The notes under the pieces are model-generated. The model did not search any database. It was given only the letters and a program-made list of their open reading frames with translations, and was not told the origin of the DNA. A DNA stretch of 64,000 bases from positions 2,604,001-2,668,000 of the forward strand of contig CM057064.1 of NCBI GenBank assembly GCA_029945375.1. Direction: 5' to 3'. The translations under genes and the position numbers were made by a program. The DNA comes from Agaricus subrufescens (taxonomy: Eukaryota; Basidiomycota; Agaricomycetes; Agaricales; Agaricaceae). Each line of letters begins with the position of its first letter. Position 1 is the first letter of the stretch. Below, in pieces: positions 23,911 through 35,577 of this stretch.

Positions 23911-25901
23911 ATGATGAGTGTGGACCCGATTAGCAATCGAACTTCCGCCTCATTTAGTGCTACAGCAGTCGCCGAGGCTATCAGCAACATATACCTTGTT
24001 TTAGAGCCTTGGCAAAGTTCTGACTGGGCCAATGCCGAACTTGCTATTTGGTGCGAAGCCATAATTGTTTCTACATGCCATATTAACCTTAGAACAGCAA
24101 GGTCGGTTGTTTTTCGGATATCGTTAGAGCCTTTCAATTTCAAGGTCGCAAGTTTGCCACTGCTGTTGACCTGAGCGTGAAGACCAGTCGAGATGGTGTA
24201 ATTTTAGCTGTTGATAGCTTGACATTCCTCTCCGCTATCGAGGATGACCGCAGTGAAGGTGACGCCATGTCATATTTTCGAGGGTTGCTGGGGATCGCAA
24301 GAGATAGCTTTGATAAAGCTAGTAAATGCGAGCGGGATTTCAGCGAAATATACACCGGCATCATTGGGGTAGGTAAATCGCTTGAAGCAAATCTTTGTAC
24401 CTAATCTTTGCCGAACATTAAACACCATAGGTCAGCAATGCCGTACCAATAGCTATGCAGGCCGTGAAGGAACGAAGGGAGCGTGTAGACAAGGATGCAC
24501 GTTTCAGAGAATCGGTTGCGGAACACTGTTACTTAGGAAGAGAAGCTATTAAAGATGTCCGTAGGGTGGAGGGGTTTCTCTCGTGGGCCTCTCCCGTGAG
24601 CCAGGGGCTTCAGATTGCCTTGCCCATACTACAAGGTGTTATGCACTATGCTGAAAATGCAAATCGGAAAAAGTTCGAAGGTGAGTGGTAGATATTTTGC
24701 AGCAACTATAGCTGATAACCCATCTCCGATTGCTTAGGGCGCCAGCAAAGTCTTAAGGCTCTGTTTAATGCTATCGAACGACTTCAGACCCTCGATAAAG
24801 ATTTATTCAGCGTAAGCTGCTGCCTACGAACGTTAGTCACGTGGTGGTCAAATACCAAAGACCAACTTGAAGAGATCACGAACAATTTGAAGCATCATGG
24901 GGTTTCTTTTTACCGTAATGACACCATCCGAAATGCTGTTCGTAACAGCTGGAACCATATCAAAATGGAGTATTCGAGATATCGTGACGAAGTAATGCGG
25001 CTTTCAACTCAGGCTATCATCGTGTTAACGAGCGTTTTTTTGGACAGGTCTCAAAGGTCCAAGACACCTACATTCATGACATGAAGCCACTCGAGGATGT
25101 GGACGTACGTCTCTGTTCCACCTGTTATAACGAAGTCATCATGATCTCGGTTTTTTTCTCAGGTTGGTCGAAAGGGAGCGCTGTTGACCTTTCAAGGCGA
25201 CATTCAAACATTTTACGAAGGGCTGACTTACCTCAAATATGTTACCGCGACTAAGGTTGATGATCGTACAAAAGTACAACTTGCTTTGTCCTCGATCGAA
25301 GTAGGGTTCATATCCCGGATGAAGATCATCGATTCTTCCCTTGAACACCTATTGTGTTTCATCAAAACTATTGACCCTATCCGAAGGTGCAGAGAATTGG
25401 ATCCTGTTATCTCCAGATTCTTCGCCCTTCTACTCACCCAAGACGATGACTATGCTCAGTCCTGCGCTCGAGAACTCGACAACATCCGTCGTCTCATCAC
25501 TTCGGATTATTCTGGGGCAAAGGCATTTTTGAGCAGCATGAAAATGCGATTCAAGAATCCCACCGTTAAGGCTCGCGCATCCGAGACAATTAGCGAGATG
25601 GAGATAAAGAATATGGAGATATCTGAATTTTGTGTCAATCTTTTTGCGAACGGGTCGTGGCATATGGACGAGGGCCTCGAAGAACGTCTCCTTGAAACAC
25701 GACAAAAATGCACGTGGTTCAGGGATAAGCTCGAACACGCAGCAGTAAGGGAAGGGTTCCGAATGGTGAGTCTATGTTGATGAAATGATCAAGCAAGTAC
25801 TGAAATCGGCCTATTGTTACCAATAATCTTATTATCACTTGTGTGGTCATTTCACCATTGTTCTTTAGGCGACCACAACAACATCGGCGCTACATAACTG
25901 A
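23911..25901 (+). CDS. helical protein gene D (long member of the B/D family)
   Basis: Seven exons (23911-24050, 24098-24368, 24431-24680, 24738-24991, 25048-25104, 25163-25765, 25869-25901) join in frame to 535 residues. The first about 320 residues match gene B: FATAVDLSVKTSRDGVIL, a mid-protein hydrophobic stretch (LQIALPILQGVMHYAEN) flanked by long charged helices, TLVTWWSNTKDQLEEI and EYSRYRDEV. The C-terminal about 220 residues (from VGRKGALLTFQGDIQ) are a further helical region absent from B. A long helical hairpin around a central hydrophobic patch recalls alpha-helical membrane-inserting or signalling proteins, but that is a guess from shape, not homology. There is no signal peptide. 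An ATG at 23914 is an equal start. The last small exon is the least certain part. Confidence 0.7.
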
Positions 25902-26381
25902 GTTCCTACTTTGCTCCATCCACTCACTCCCGACGCATCACATCTTTGACTGATTGATATTTGTACATTGTTACTACTTAGTATATCTTTTAGTAGATGG
26001 TCTCAATAATTTGACTCCTACGAGGCAGTTATCACCGGCGCCAGGTTACACTCACTTGCGTGGTCCGAACATTGGTTTGTTCTCATGTGCCCGATCATAA
26101 CTCGCTTCTACTGACTCATATTTGACTCTACCCGATTACTCGACCAAATTCATGATCTGGGTGAGGAGCCACGATAGAAGAGTAAGGCACTGTTTTTCGC
26201 AGTGGACCTGATCATAGTCAACTTATGAGAATCGCCACCTTGTGGTCAGATGATGTTACCAACAACGCATCGCCTCAGCTTGATGAAATAATGATACCAT
26301 AGTACTGCTTATATGAAACACGTTCATATATATAAGACTTACTGCATCCGACGAATGCATACTGGCTAATCACTCTATCAC
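25902..26381. other. spacer between gene D and the frameshifted membrane protein gene
   Basis: AT-rich, no gene seen. It probably carries the promoter of the gene starting at 26382; a TATATATAAG run lies at about 26326-26336. Confidence 0.3.
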
Positions 26382-27438
26382 ATGCATAACATCATGAACA
26401 TCCGCTTGAAGAGTCTGTCAATTTCTGTGCTCTTATTCCCTGCACGAGCGGATATGGTTAATGTCACAGTTGACGATCTAAGCACAACTATATCATACAT
26501 ACCACCGATGTCTGGAGTCAAGGTCAATCATGCATCGGCTGCTCAACGAACCCGGAGGCGTCTCGGACATACCAATCTACTTGGCACGATGGCACGGTAA
26601 ATTTTGCATCCCTTTGGGTACTTTAATATCTCTAAGATGACACCGCTAGTTCTTCCCTGAAAAAAATCAAGTACTTGACATACAGTTTAACTTTACAGGT
26701 AAAGAGACAGATATTCGAACCTCGCAGAATGATGCCTCATGAACCAAAAATTGTGACAGGCGTAGCTCTATATGTTTATTGTATTCTCTCAAATTCCCTA
26801 GATAACTTCCCGGCAGGTAGAACCGACATGTTCTTCTTTGTGGATGGTGAACTGTCTAATGAATTTTATCGAGAAGCTGACAAGGAGGGCCCTGAATTTG
26901 TTTACAATGTTACCGTCTTTGCAAATACGTCTCTAGCAGATGGTGAGCACAAATTCCTCATCCGTAGCGGCCACCCAGGCGGACTCAAGGCTGTAACATT
27001 GTTCGACCGTATCATTTATACGTAAAATTGCACTTTCCAGTCTACTTTGAAGTTATACTCTCTAACACTTGTGGAGACAGGCAAAATCAAACTCAAAGCA
27101 ACCAAACTCAAAGCAACCAAACTCAAAGCAATCAAACTTATAGCGATCAAGACGAAGTGGAACAGCATGATGATCAAAATACCATGAGGATTGGTGGTAT
27201 AATCGAGGGCGTTCTTGGTGGATGTGGCTACCTCATCCTCATTGGGTGTGGTTTAGTCTGGTTTCGGCGACGTAGAAGTCGCAATGAGTCGCACAAGTCG
27301 CCTTTGTGTTTGGATGTAAGCCTTGAGCGCCCTGTTAGTACACACAAGACGGTACCTGTGTTGAGGTGCCAGAAAAAGTTATTTGTTTCGTTGCCCGGCG
27401 GGAAGGGCTCTCACGCTGAGAAAAGTGATCATTGCTAG
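26382..27438 (+). pseudogene. one-pass membrane protein with carbohydrate-binding-like ectodomain, frameshifted
   Basis: This belongs to a common basidiomycete cell-surface family: signal peptide (residues 1 to about 22), VNVTVDD start, W-x-QG-x-x-C-x-x-C motif, TWHDGT, an F-x-F-T-G/YVYCIL strand pair, FFVDGE, and a closing DRIIYT. After these come a Ser/Gln/Asn stalk, one membrane helix (about 27186-27270) and RRRR. Exon ends are recognisable: 26698/26760 splits F-T-G, and 27021/27081 joins Y-T to the stalk. The frame breaks at about 26510. The code reads SYIPPMS and then must shift by one base to give WSQGQSCIGC, otherwise it stops at 26597. Everything else looks functional, so the break is either a recent mutation or a sequencing indel. 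The intron after TWHDGT (about 26597-26685) is approximate. Confidence 0.65.
27083..27143 (+). repeat. 15-nt tandem repeat encoding Asn-Gln-Thr-Gln-Ser
   Basis: About four copies of a 15-nt unit encode NQTQS in the stalk of the membrane protein. Each unit makes one N-x-T glycosylation sequon. The first three copies are almost identical at DNA level, so the array is recent and probably variable in length. Confidence 0.75.
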
Positions 27439-28804
27439 ATAATTGGTACTAGTGGGATTGTGCAAAGGCACTGCCGCACAGGAATAACAAAGCCTCGAAG
27501 TAGAGTTTGTTTCTTCTTTCGTGGTGATTCTTGTGCTCAACAATGTATTCAACTCGTCTGCTTATATAATATATTTTATAACCCGATCAAATGTTGGACA
27601 TTACACGGACACTGAGTCGCCGAGTCGCCGAATACGCCAAAGCAGCAAACGAGGCTGGCACAGCGCTCAAGACAAGCTGTTTTAGTGAAGCTACTCTCAT
27701 CAATTAAATTTTATCCTAGACATAGACAGGTAAACTGGACGCTGGTTAGATGCTCAGCGTTCAGGTCCAGGGTTGAGTCCGCCGATCATGAACGCATGGC
27801 CGAGAGACATGGATACAGACCCGGTTGCAATTCAATGGTATTCATTGTCTCCGGAATAAGTCCCGATTTCGACGGGTCACTACAATAATCATTACTACGC
27901 GAGGTGAAACCCTCACCGGCGACGGTCTACATTGTGGAGGCACGGCAATCATCATTGCAGACGCCGGCTTCATCTCGGGCTTCTTTAGCGATTTGCATAA
28001 GGAAAAAAGGGCAGCCGCCCTGCGAATTGTCGGCTACCAGACTGTACCCTAAATTCCTGGGAAGTATTTACATCTAGATCAACGGACTAGCCGTCGGTCA
28101 AGGTGGAGTTCGGTGAGGGATAGTTATGGTGACGGGTGGACTACATAGCACAAGTTTTGAATGATCGGAAGATGTAGCGGCACACCTCGCGCCAAAGTTT
28201 AACAAGGCAAGGCGAACCAACAAGATTATTATGTATTCAATTGGTACTGCTAACACCTTCTATGACTAACGAGTGAAAGCCCAACCCTATTATACGCGTT
28301 ATCCGTTATCACTCACCCTGTTTTCGATTACTCAATTTTCCCGGGGCAAAAAACCTAGACCCTCTGCCCGCCAGCCTCAGCGCCACTCAATATAAATCCG
28401 CTTGTATCGGATAATTCACGCATATCAAGCCCTTTCCTCTCCTCACCTACTACAAGATTTTCAAGTACTCAGCTTTGCCATCAATTCCTGAACGGCGTCG
28501 TTGTACAATCATCTTAAATATATCGTCCTCTTTTTCTCAAGGTCAACTATCTAGAGCGGCCCTGATATACAACCCTCCTTGACTCGTATAACTATGGACT
28601 GGTATTATGGCTGCTAGGTCGCCCCCATACCAAGGCCATTATAGCAACATAGTAGTCACCTTGATACAAGCGATACAATCATATCATCATTTGCCTATTG
28701 ATAGTGCAGTTTTCAATTTGAACGGCGGAATGTACTAGAAAGTCAACAAGTAATAGTGTATAGTGCAGTCCACATCTAAAGCACATCCCATCGAAACAAG
28801 ACCC
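27439..28804. other. gene-free spacer
   Basis: Short shadow frames only. The right end is the 3' flank of the GDPase gene. I see no RNA gene; a weak tRNA-like patch near 27.74 kb was rejected. Confidence 0.35.
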
Positions 28805-30560
28805 CTAGTCTTTACACGTTAATTCTCCACCGATCATGATAATCGTCGCACCAAGACACCATCCCAATTCTGTCCCCTCGATCTTTTTCCCAATCATCAC
28901 TTCCCTCTTATCATCGAACTCGTATCCCATCCTCAACAACTCATGCATAAAAGTTAAATCAAGGCACCACTCTGGTCTATCCTCAAGTTCATGCAAATCT
29001 TCTTCGGTGTTCCAATGTTTAACCCATTCTTTACGTCCCTGGCACACTCGAGTTGCCATCTCTGCTATATCACCTATGTTCACTGTCGGTTCTGAGGGAG
29101 ATTTTGACTTTGATTTTTGAGACGAGGAGAGGAGAGGAAAGATGCGGTCATAGAAGTATGAGAGTAGAAGGACTTTTCCGGAGGGGAAAGTGTCGAGGAG
29201 GGAAGGTTGGTATACACCGTTGAAAGAACAAGGTTTGAGTTCACATATCCTATATGGGAGTGCGCGCATTAACTTTCAGCGCGTATCAGAACAATAATGG
29301 GAATACTGACGCGTCTTTGGCTAGAACGAGCTGTACTACTCTCTGACAAGCTTCAAAGGAGCCGATTTCGTCACCAGCCATGGTGACATTCCGTTTCTTC
29401 TGAGTCGCCTCATCCTCGATTTCTACAACTCTTTGTGTACCCCTAGCAAGGCACGGGTTTCCAATGAAATGATTCTCGATTTCCTTTTGGGAAAGAGTGA
29501 TTTTAAGCGACGACATGAAATCCACGAGTTGATGCACATGCAGGCGAGCTTGCATGAGGCCATAACCAAGGTAAGAGTGTTGGTATAGGGTATGATTCCT
29601 ACCGCCGAAAAGTAGATCATATTTGTGCTCGCCGTCTTCTAAGCGCCCATGCGAATTGAACATGGGTTCAAGTACAATTTGTGTCGAACCCCCTCCTAAA
29701 TCTAGGACGGCATATGATGGCGTAGCAACGGGGGTATCGGCACGGATGGTATCAAGGAGGTAGTTGGCTGTTATCCAGGCGTAGACTCCCTCGTCCTTCC
29801 CGTCCATGATGACGACAGCATCCTTTGCCGGAAGTGGGAAGGGATAACTGTGGCGTAATCTGTCCTCCACCGCGAAGAGAATATCTGTACTCTGTGAACC
29901 CGGGAGTAGGCGTAATCCCGCAGTGGCCTTTACGGCCACAGGCGTGCAGCTCCTTAGCTGTTCTGGAACAACGCGAAGAGCTTCGTCAAGGAGGACGTCT
30001 AAACTCTGGGCTGCGTCTTCCGGTCTTCCCGCGTAGTCGCTTAGCCCTGGTCGAGTCATCTTGAAAACTTCATATTCGTATTCAGCAGATGGTCCGCAGT
30101 TGTTGAATTTGTAAACGTGGATGCGAGAACCAGTAGATCCGGCATCAATCATGAGGGCGTACTGAACGAGGGGTACATCGGGTGAATGAGGACGGGTGCA
30201 ATGCGTTGTTCGAGAAGGATCTGGGTCGGCATCCCATGAGGTAGGGTGGACAACATCGCTAGATGGTTTGTTGCTGGCGCGGTCGCCGTCCGGATTCGGC
30301 AAGACGTTCTCAATGTCATCATCGTAGGATGGAGATGGCGTATCTCGGAGACGTCAGTGCTTGGATACTAGACACTAGCAACCTGACTCACCATTGTTTC
30401 TGTACCAGGGGTAGTTTTCGCTTCGGGGCGCCAGAATCCAGAGGGCACCTAGGACCAAAACAGCGATAATAGCATACTTCTTCCAGTTTTTTCTAGCAAC
30501 TGTGCCGCGCTGCGCTCCAAAACCACCTTCCAGGCGGTCATATGGGCTCGAGCCTGCCAT
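28805..30560 (-). CDS. GDA1: Golgi guanosine-diphosphatase / apyrase (GDA1-CD39 family)
   Basis: Three exons, 30560-30392, 30343-29307 and 29272-28805, give 557 residues. A short basic cytosolic tail (start MAGSSPYDRL) and one membrane helix (about residues 29-45) make a type II Golgi protein. All the apyrase conserved regions are present: DAGSTGSR (ACR1), VKATAGLRLLPG (ACR2), MDGKDEGVYAW (ACR3) and LDLGGGSTQ (ACR4), then PCSFNGVYQP nearer the C-terminus. The family splits GDP, made when GDP-mannose donates its sugar, to GMP. This allows GMP/GDP-mannose exchange and so protein and lipid glycosylation. An upstream in-frame ATG (30809) would add 83 low-complexity residues before the conserved start. 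The second intron (29306-29273) is only 34 bp, so that junction is less certain. Gda1 rather than Ynd1, because there is a single N-terminal helix. Confidence 0.9.
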
Positions 30561-33500
30561 ACTCTGAGTTTTGGCTTTCAGTGCAGTCGAGTTCGTTCGA
30601 GCGCGAGTAGCCTGAGTCTGTGAGGTGTTGACTGATGTAGAGTATGTGCGGCGGTGGTTAGTGGCTGTTTTCCGGTTGCTGTCGTCGTCGGGGGCGGTGG
30701 AGACGGAGGAGACAGTGTTCAGGCCATCCAGCATGAAAGAGGTCACAACTGAACCAAACAAACAACGCTCCGGTCCATCTCCATCATCCATCATTTCCGC
30801 TCGAGCCAACGGAATGTCGAACGTACAGCTAGAATTACAAGCTAAACCATCTGCATTTCGAAGCTGTTAAATCTTCAATTTTGCGCTTACGGTGGGTAGG
30901 TGTCATGCCTGCTCATTTTTTGTATATTGAATATAAATCTAGTGAGCAACACATCGAAATCAACCCGATTGTAGTAACCACCAGAATTCGGAGCGGTGCA
31001 ATGTCTCGAATTCCATTCTGCTGCTCCGTCGCTCCGCTACTACTTTCCTGTTGTTCTTGGATTACTCTCACCGCGACAGCGTCGGTGCTTATTCTAATTT
31101 AAATTCCCCCACCCGGACCCTACTGGCAGCAGCACAGCCTCATTGCTATTCCGCCCGGTACATGATTCTCGGCCTGAGGTCATTAGCTGCTTATTTCAAA
31201 CGGGTCAACGAACAATTCCTGGACCCTTTTAGTATCTGTAAAAATGGAACATCCAGGAAAATACATCGGGTTTCTAGCGGAATCCTTTGACTATATTGTC
31301 GATTGCCTCTCCTATACATTCATCATTGGCAGACACGAGGCTATCGACCTATAACCACCTTTCGTACCTCCGTTCAAAATTACTTTTGTGATAATAGACC
31401 CTCTGGGCGAAGCTTCAAACCTTCTTCGCTTGTTCGAGCCCATTGTCCATCCAGCGACCCTGAGTTTCCCTAAAAAGATATTCTTCTTCAGATCATCGCT
31501 GAGTTATGGATGTTGTAGAAGTAACCAGACATGTCATGACGTTGACAATTTGTTACCACGACTCGCTATCCTGATAGCTTCGCAACGATGTCGGGTAGGG
31601 CATTGACTTCCATCTGATGACGTCCCATGTTCCAATCGGGTCGCTGAGACAAAGGGCATTTTCGTACTAAGCATACCATAATGGAAAGAATAAGATCGGG
31701 ACGACATGGACGGCGAACTCGTGGACATGAGAACTTTAGGACACACTCCCCAGATTTCGCATGCCGTTCTCTTCCCTTGTCGGTTGTTTTGACGTCATTG
31801 TAAACAACCTCAGCGTCTAGCTTCACATGGGGCAATCATGGGGCAATCATTCACCCAACCCGATTTGGCCATCAATGCACTTCTGGCGTACACGTTGTCG
31901 CAGGGTGCATGGCGTTAACAAGATTAAGGTCCATCTTCGGTCCTTCTAGTGCCGCCATTACAGTGGCCTGCGGTATCGATATACAAACACCGTCCTGAGC
32001 CACGTTCAGCCTCAGCCCTCTTGCCGACTGCATTGACTCGCAATTGAGTCAACGATGACTTAATTGTATCTGCAATCTTGCCTAAACATGACTTGACTTG
32101 AAGGCAGTCACTCTCGATTAGGGGTAGAAGCGTGTACGAATGCGGAGAGGAGGTACGGAGTGGATCATGGTCTGGACACATTATTTATCATGGTAAACAT
32201 CCGTCGCTTACAGGCAACGCGACAACCCTGATCAGAACCTAGTATATGTGTATGACAAATCCCGTTGCCACGAAATTGTTCCCCTTTTTTAAATCACAGT
32301 GACATGTCGACAATTGTTGAATGTAAACAAAGCGAGGCACCATCAAAGTAACATTTCGACATCGTCCCAAAACCGAACAGAAAAAATAACATTAGAGCAA
32401 TGAGGTATCCATTTCTAATGTAGAGTCGTTGTGTTCATGGCTTGAATTAGGAACGGAGAATAAAGCTATTTTTTTCCCGACGCCGGGCGCTTGACGGATT
32501 GCTGGAAACGGACCACGAACGAAGACCAAATGTACATGAGTAATCAAGTCACACATCGCTAGCCGGTGAGCAACTTTATTTTATTTTATGTATGTGTTTT
32601 TTAGCCCGCCTTGATCGGCGGGTATGAATTATGAAAGGCCTCCCTTAACGTCCTCCAGACAAGTTTCTAAGTACCCGGTGCGAACATCACCTACGCTGAG
32701 ATTTCATTTCACAAGTCCCAAAAATGACGAACTGCGCGTGAACAACGAACACAAGACTTTGAAACTTTGAAACCGTGAGCGCCAAACTCGCATCATAACA
32801 TGAGTGTTACATACGACGCACAAACACTTCGCGTAACAATTCTTAATGCCATGTATGCTGCCATTTACTTGGAGATGGCATTTTTATAAGATCATTTACC
32901 CGTGTCCGGCATATAGTGATCGCACCCGACCCAACCCCGCTAGCCGAGCTATCATTAGGTTTAGCATGTTCATTAATCGATGATCGTTCTTGGCAGCCTT
33001 CCGCCGGAAAATTTATCTGCAAGACTTGAAAATAGGATTAAGACTGAACAGTACACGAGAAGTTCCGAAGTTATTTTGAAGGGGCCAGATGATTGATATA
33101 TTTATCCTATGCTTACACGGGGACCTTTATCATCAGATAACGGTCATTCCCAGCGCCGTTGCCGCTCCCGGGAGCAAGCCATGCCGTAGAGATACTAAGT
33201 CATTAGCACTGCTGAATCACGGAACGAAGTATGTCTGACCCCATCTGGACATTATTCCGACCTGAGAGAACTATGCTTGAGAGATAGCTAAAACCCAATT
33301 TGAAACACGGCGCTTCCATGCCTTGAATGCGAAGTCCACGACCCATCGATCTCTCACCGGTGGCACAAGTAGAAGATCATGATCATGACTTAAAGCAGAC
33401 TGACAGGCCAGGGCCTCATGGCCATGAACAAAAGAAGTCACGGGACCAGATTCTAAGAAAAACAGAAGATTGGTAAAACCATTTGGGGATCAACTATTTA

Positions 33501-34356
33501 GCATCAAAGTCAATTGTTCGCCCTACTCCCAGGCCAACCTGATGTTTCTCGAGTAGTGTGCCACCTCGACGTCATTGAATCAACTCGACTGCTGCTGTCT
33601 CTAACAGACGATGATCCGTCTCGTCAGTACTCTGTAAATTGCTTACGAATGTGGTACCGCGTTCTATCGCCGACGACCGATATATGTGTTCTGGCGTGCT
33701 AATTGCCATAAGAGGCAGCCACCAACATAAGTTTACGCTCGCTTATGAGTTTCTGCGTCCTGACCGGATGCATCTCGCTTAACAACTGCATGGGAATAAG
33801 ATTGTTGGCCCCAACAAGATCGCAACCCCAACTTGCTCAATTTTGCATTGCTTTGCCTCAGAAGTATGGACCAAAAGCTATGATATACAAACCGTCGGAG
33901 TAGTTGGGTGATCGGTATCATTATAAACCTGGGGGCGGACCGAAAACGACGAATATTGATCTTCACACGAGCGTGGTAGGTGCCATTACTAACATCCGCA
34001 GACTCATTGACTCGACTGGTTTTCTCTTTCACCGTCGATCACAGAGCGAACCCGACGGGACAAGTCCAAATCGAGGACCCTCATCAACTGCACAGGGTAA
34101 GCGTTGCGTCACCCCTGAATCGACATTCTTAATGTGGACATCCAAGCGACGAGATGGCACTTAAGCGAGATCTAAAGCAAACCCTTTGTTCGTGCCCGGT
34201 TCCTCCACTTATATCGCAGCAGATTAGCGAGAATTGACTGATCCCGTAATGCACGAAGGTTACAGCAGAACATATGATGCAATCCTGCTGGATTAGAATG
34301 CTTCAAATAGCGGGGATGTCAGGAGCAACACCGTCTTCTCCCTCCTACCTTAAGCA
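30561..34356. other. gene-poor 3.8-kb region
   Basis: No frame with coding composition or splice continuity was found on either strand. A perfect 11-bp tandem duplication (CATGGGGCAAT) is at about 31827-31848. The stretch has ordinary base composition and no recognisable transposon ends. It includes the promoters of the GDPase (left) and the zinc-finger gene (right). Confidence 0.4.
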
Positions 34357-35577
34357 ATGCACTCCATCCACAAAGACGCCAGCATCGACAGTCTCCGGCG
34401 GAATCCCACTGATGGTGCTTATCATTGCCCTCGTTGCGATGCTCCCTTCACGAGACGATCAAACTTGAGGCGGCACTACCACATTCGTGAGTTCGTCCCA
34501 CTCTCCCTCTCCGACTACCTTGTTGAACTTCGTCCACAGACACCAGAAATATGGTGCACAAGTGTCAGCACTGTAACCAGAGCTTTGCTAAGAGGTGTGT
34601 TTCACTTGTTTCGTGTTGTCCCTCCCACCTCATTTCGGATATTCAGCGAAGAGCTACATTCCCATTCCCTTCAGTGTGGGTCCACTGCTGCTTGGGAACA
34701 ATCGACAGACCGCATGATCCAAGCTATGACCCAATATACGCCCGATAGTGGCATCACGCATAACATCGAGTTTACGGGAGGTTTGGGTATCGTGGGCACT
34801 CCCATCCACGAACACCCACCGGGGTTGTCAGACGACTTCATCAATGTTGATCTCTTCCAACAAGCCGACCCGTTGAAAGCCGCAGACCAGGCGACGCACG
34901 AATTCCAAGACTTCTTCTCATCAATCTCGTCTGCCCTCTCTGAAAGTGCGTCGTCGCCCTCAACTTCATCAGAGATACTGTCAGCTTCTGCTGTATCTTT
35001 CCCCTTCCCGTTTCCGGCGCAGACACCTGGGACAGGAAGCACCATCTCATCGAATGTAAATAACTCAAACTCCGTTCTCTGGGGACCTTGTACTAATTCT
35101 ATCCTTCAGAAGTCGTCGCCTTCCCCTCCTTCTACGGCATTCCCTAGTGGCTCCTATTCCTTTGGTGTTTCACCCGAAGAGCGGGCGAACTCCATTTCAA
35201 GATGGAATACATACAACATGATGATGTCGCTGAATGACACTGCTGTTGGAGAGAAACCCATGTACACGCAAAAGCAGGTGGAGGATATGTTGGATATGGT
35301 TGGAAACTGTTTCCTTGACACTATTGTGAGTCGGCTATACTGGACAGTGTGAGCGGTCGCTGACATGTTTGCTTAGGATGCTGTTTTGCAACGCGCGCAA
35401 GCAGCCGAGTTGCCTTTGGGCCAAGAAATCACCGAACTGCAGTCCCTAGTTGAACCACAGCGGAACTCCCTAAGCGTTGAAGCTCGGAGGATGATTCTCG
35501 TGGAAACCATTCCCCGTTTGATGTCATGTATCAGGGACGATAGATACGGCTCAAATCGGGCTGTTCTCTCCCCTTAG
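34357..35577 (+). CDS. C2H2 zinc-finger protein, two fingers, probable transcription factor
   Basis: Exons 34357-34486, 34540-34594, 34647-35325 and 35377-35577 give 354 residues. Near the N-terminus the first finger reads YHCPRCDAPFTRRSNLRRHY. Splicing then gives HIHTRNMVHKCQHC, with a second finger ending FAKSEELHSHSLQC. Introns cut through both finger regions, so the domain is visible only after splicing. The middle is Ser/Pro-rich and disordered, as in fungal activators or repressors. The C-terminal about 110 residues (from EERANSISRWNTY) are helical. It is presumably a nuclear DNA-binding regulator; targets cannot be read from sequence. It stands alone in a gene-poor region. The start is the first in-frame ATG before the fingers. 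Confidence 0.8.

Noticed and set aside
22385..24174. Open frames of 60-117 residues on both strands upstream of gene D
   Set aside because: Most do not join to anything. The 23836 frame overlaps the true first exon of gene D but starts too early and reads through its intron.
27735..27800. tRNA-like patch (GGTCCAGGGTTGAGTCC with upstream stem)
   Set aside because: The T-arm-like sequence is there, but no matching acceptor stem, D arm or anticodon stem could be folded.
30561..30809. Longer GDPase start at 30809
   Set aside because: The extra 83 residues are low-complexity Ser/Thr and precede the usual MAG-S-S-P-Y-D-R start and membrane anchor; probably 5' UTR, though not excluded.
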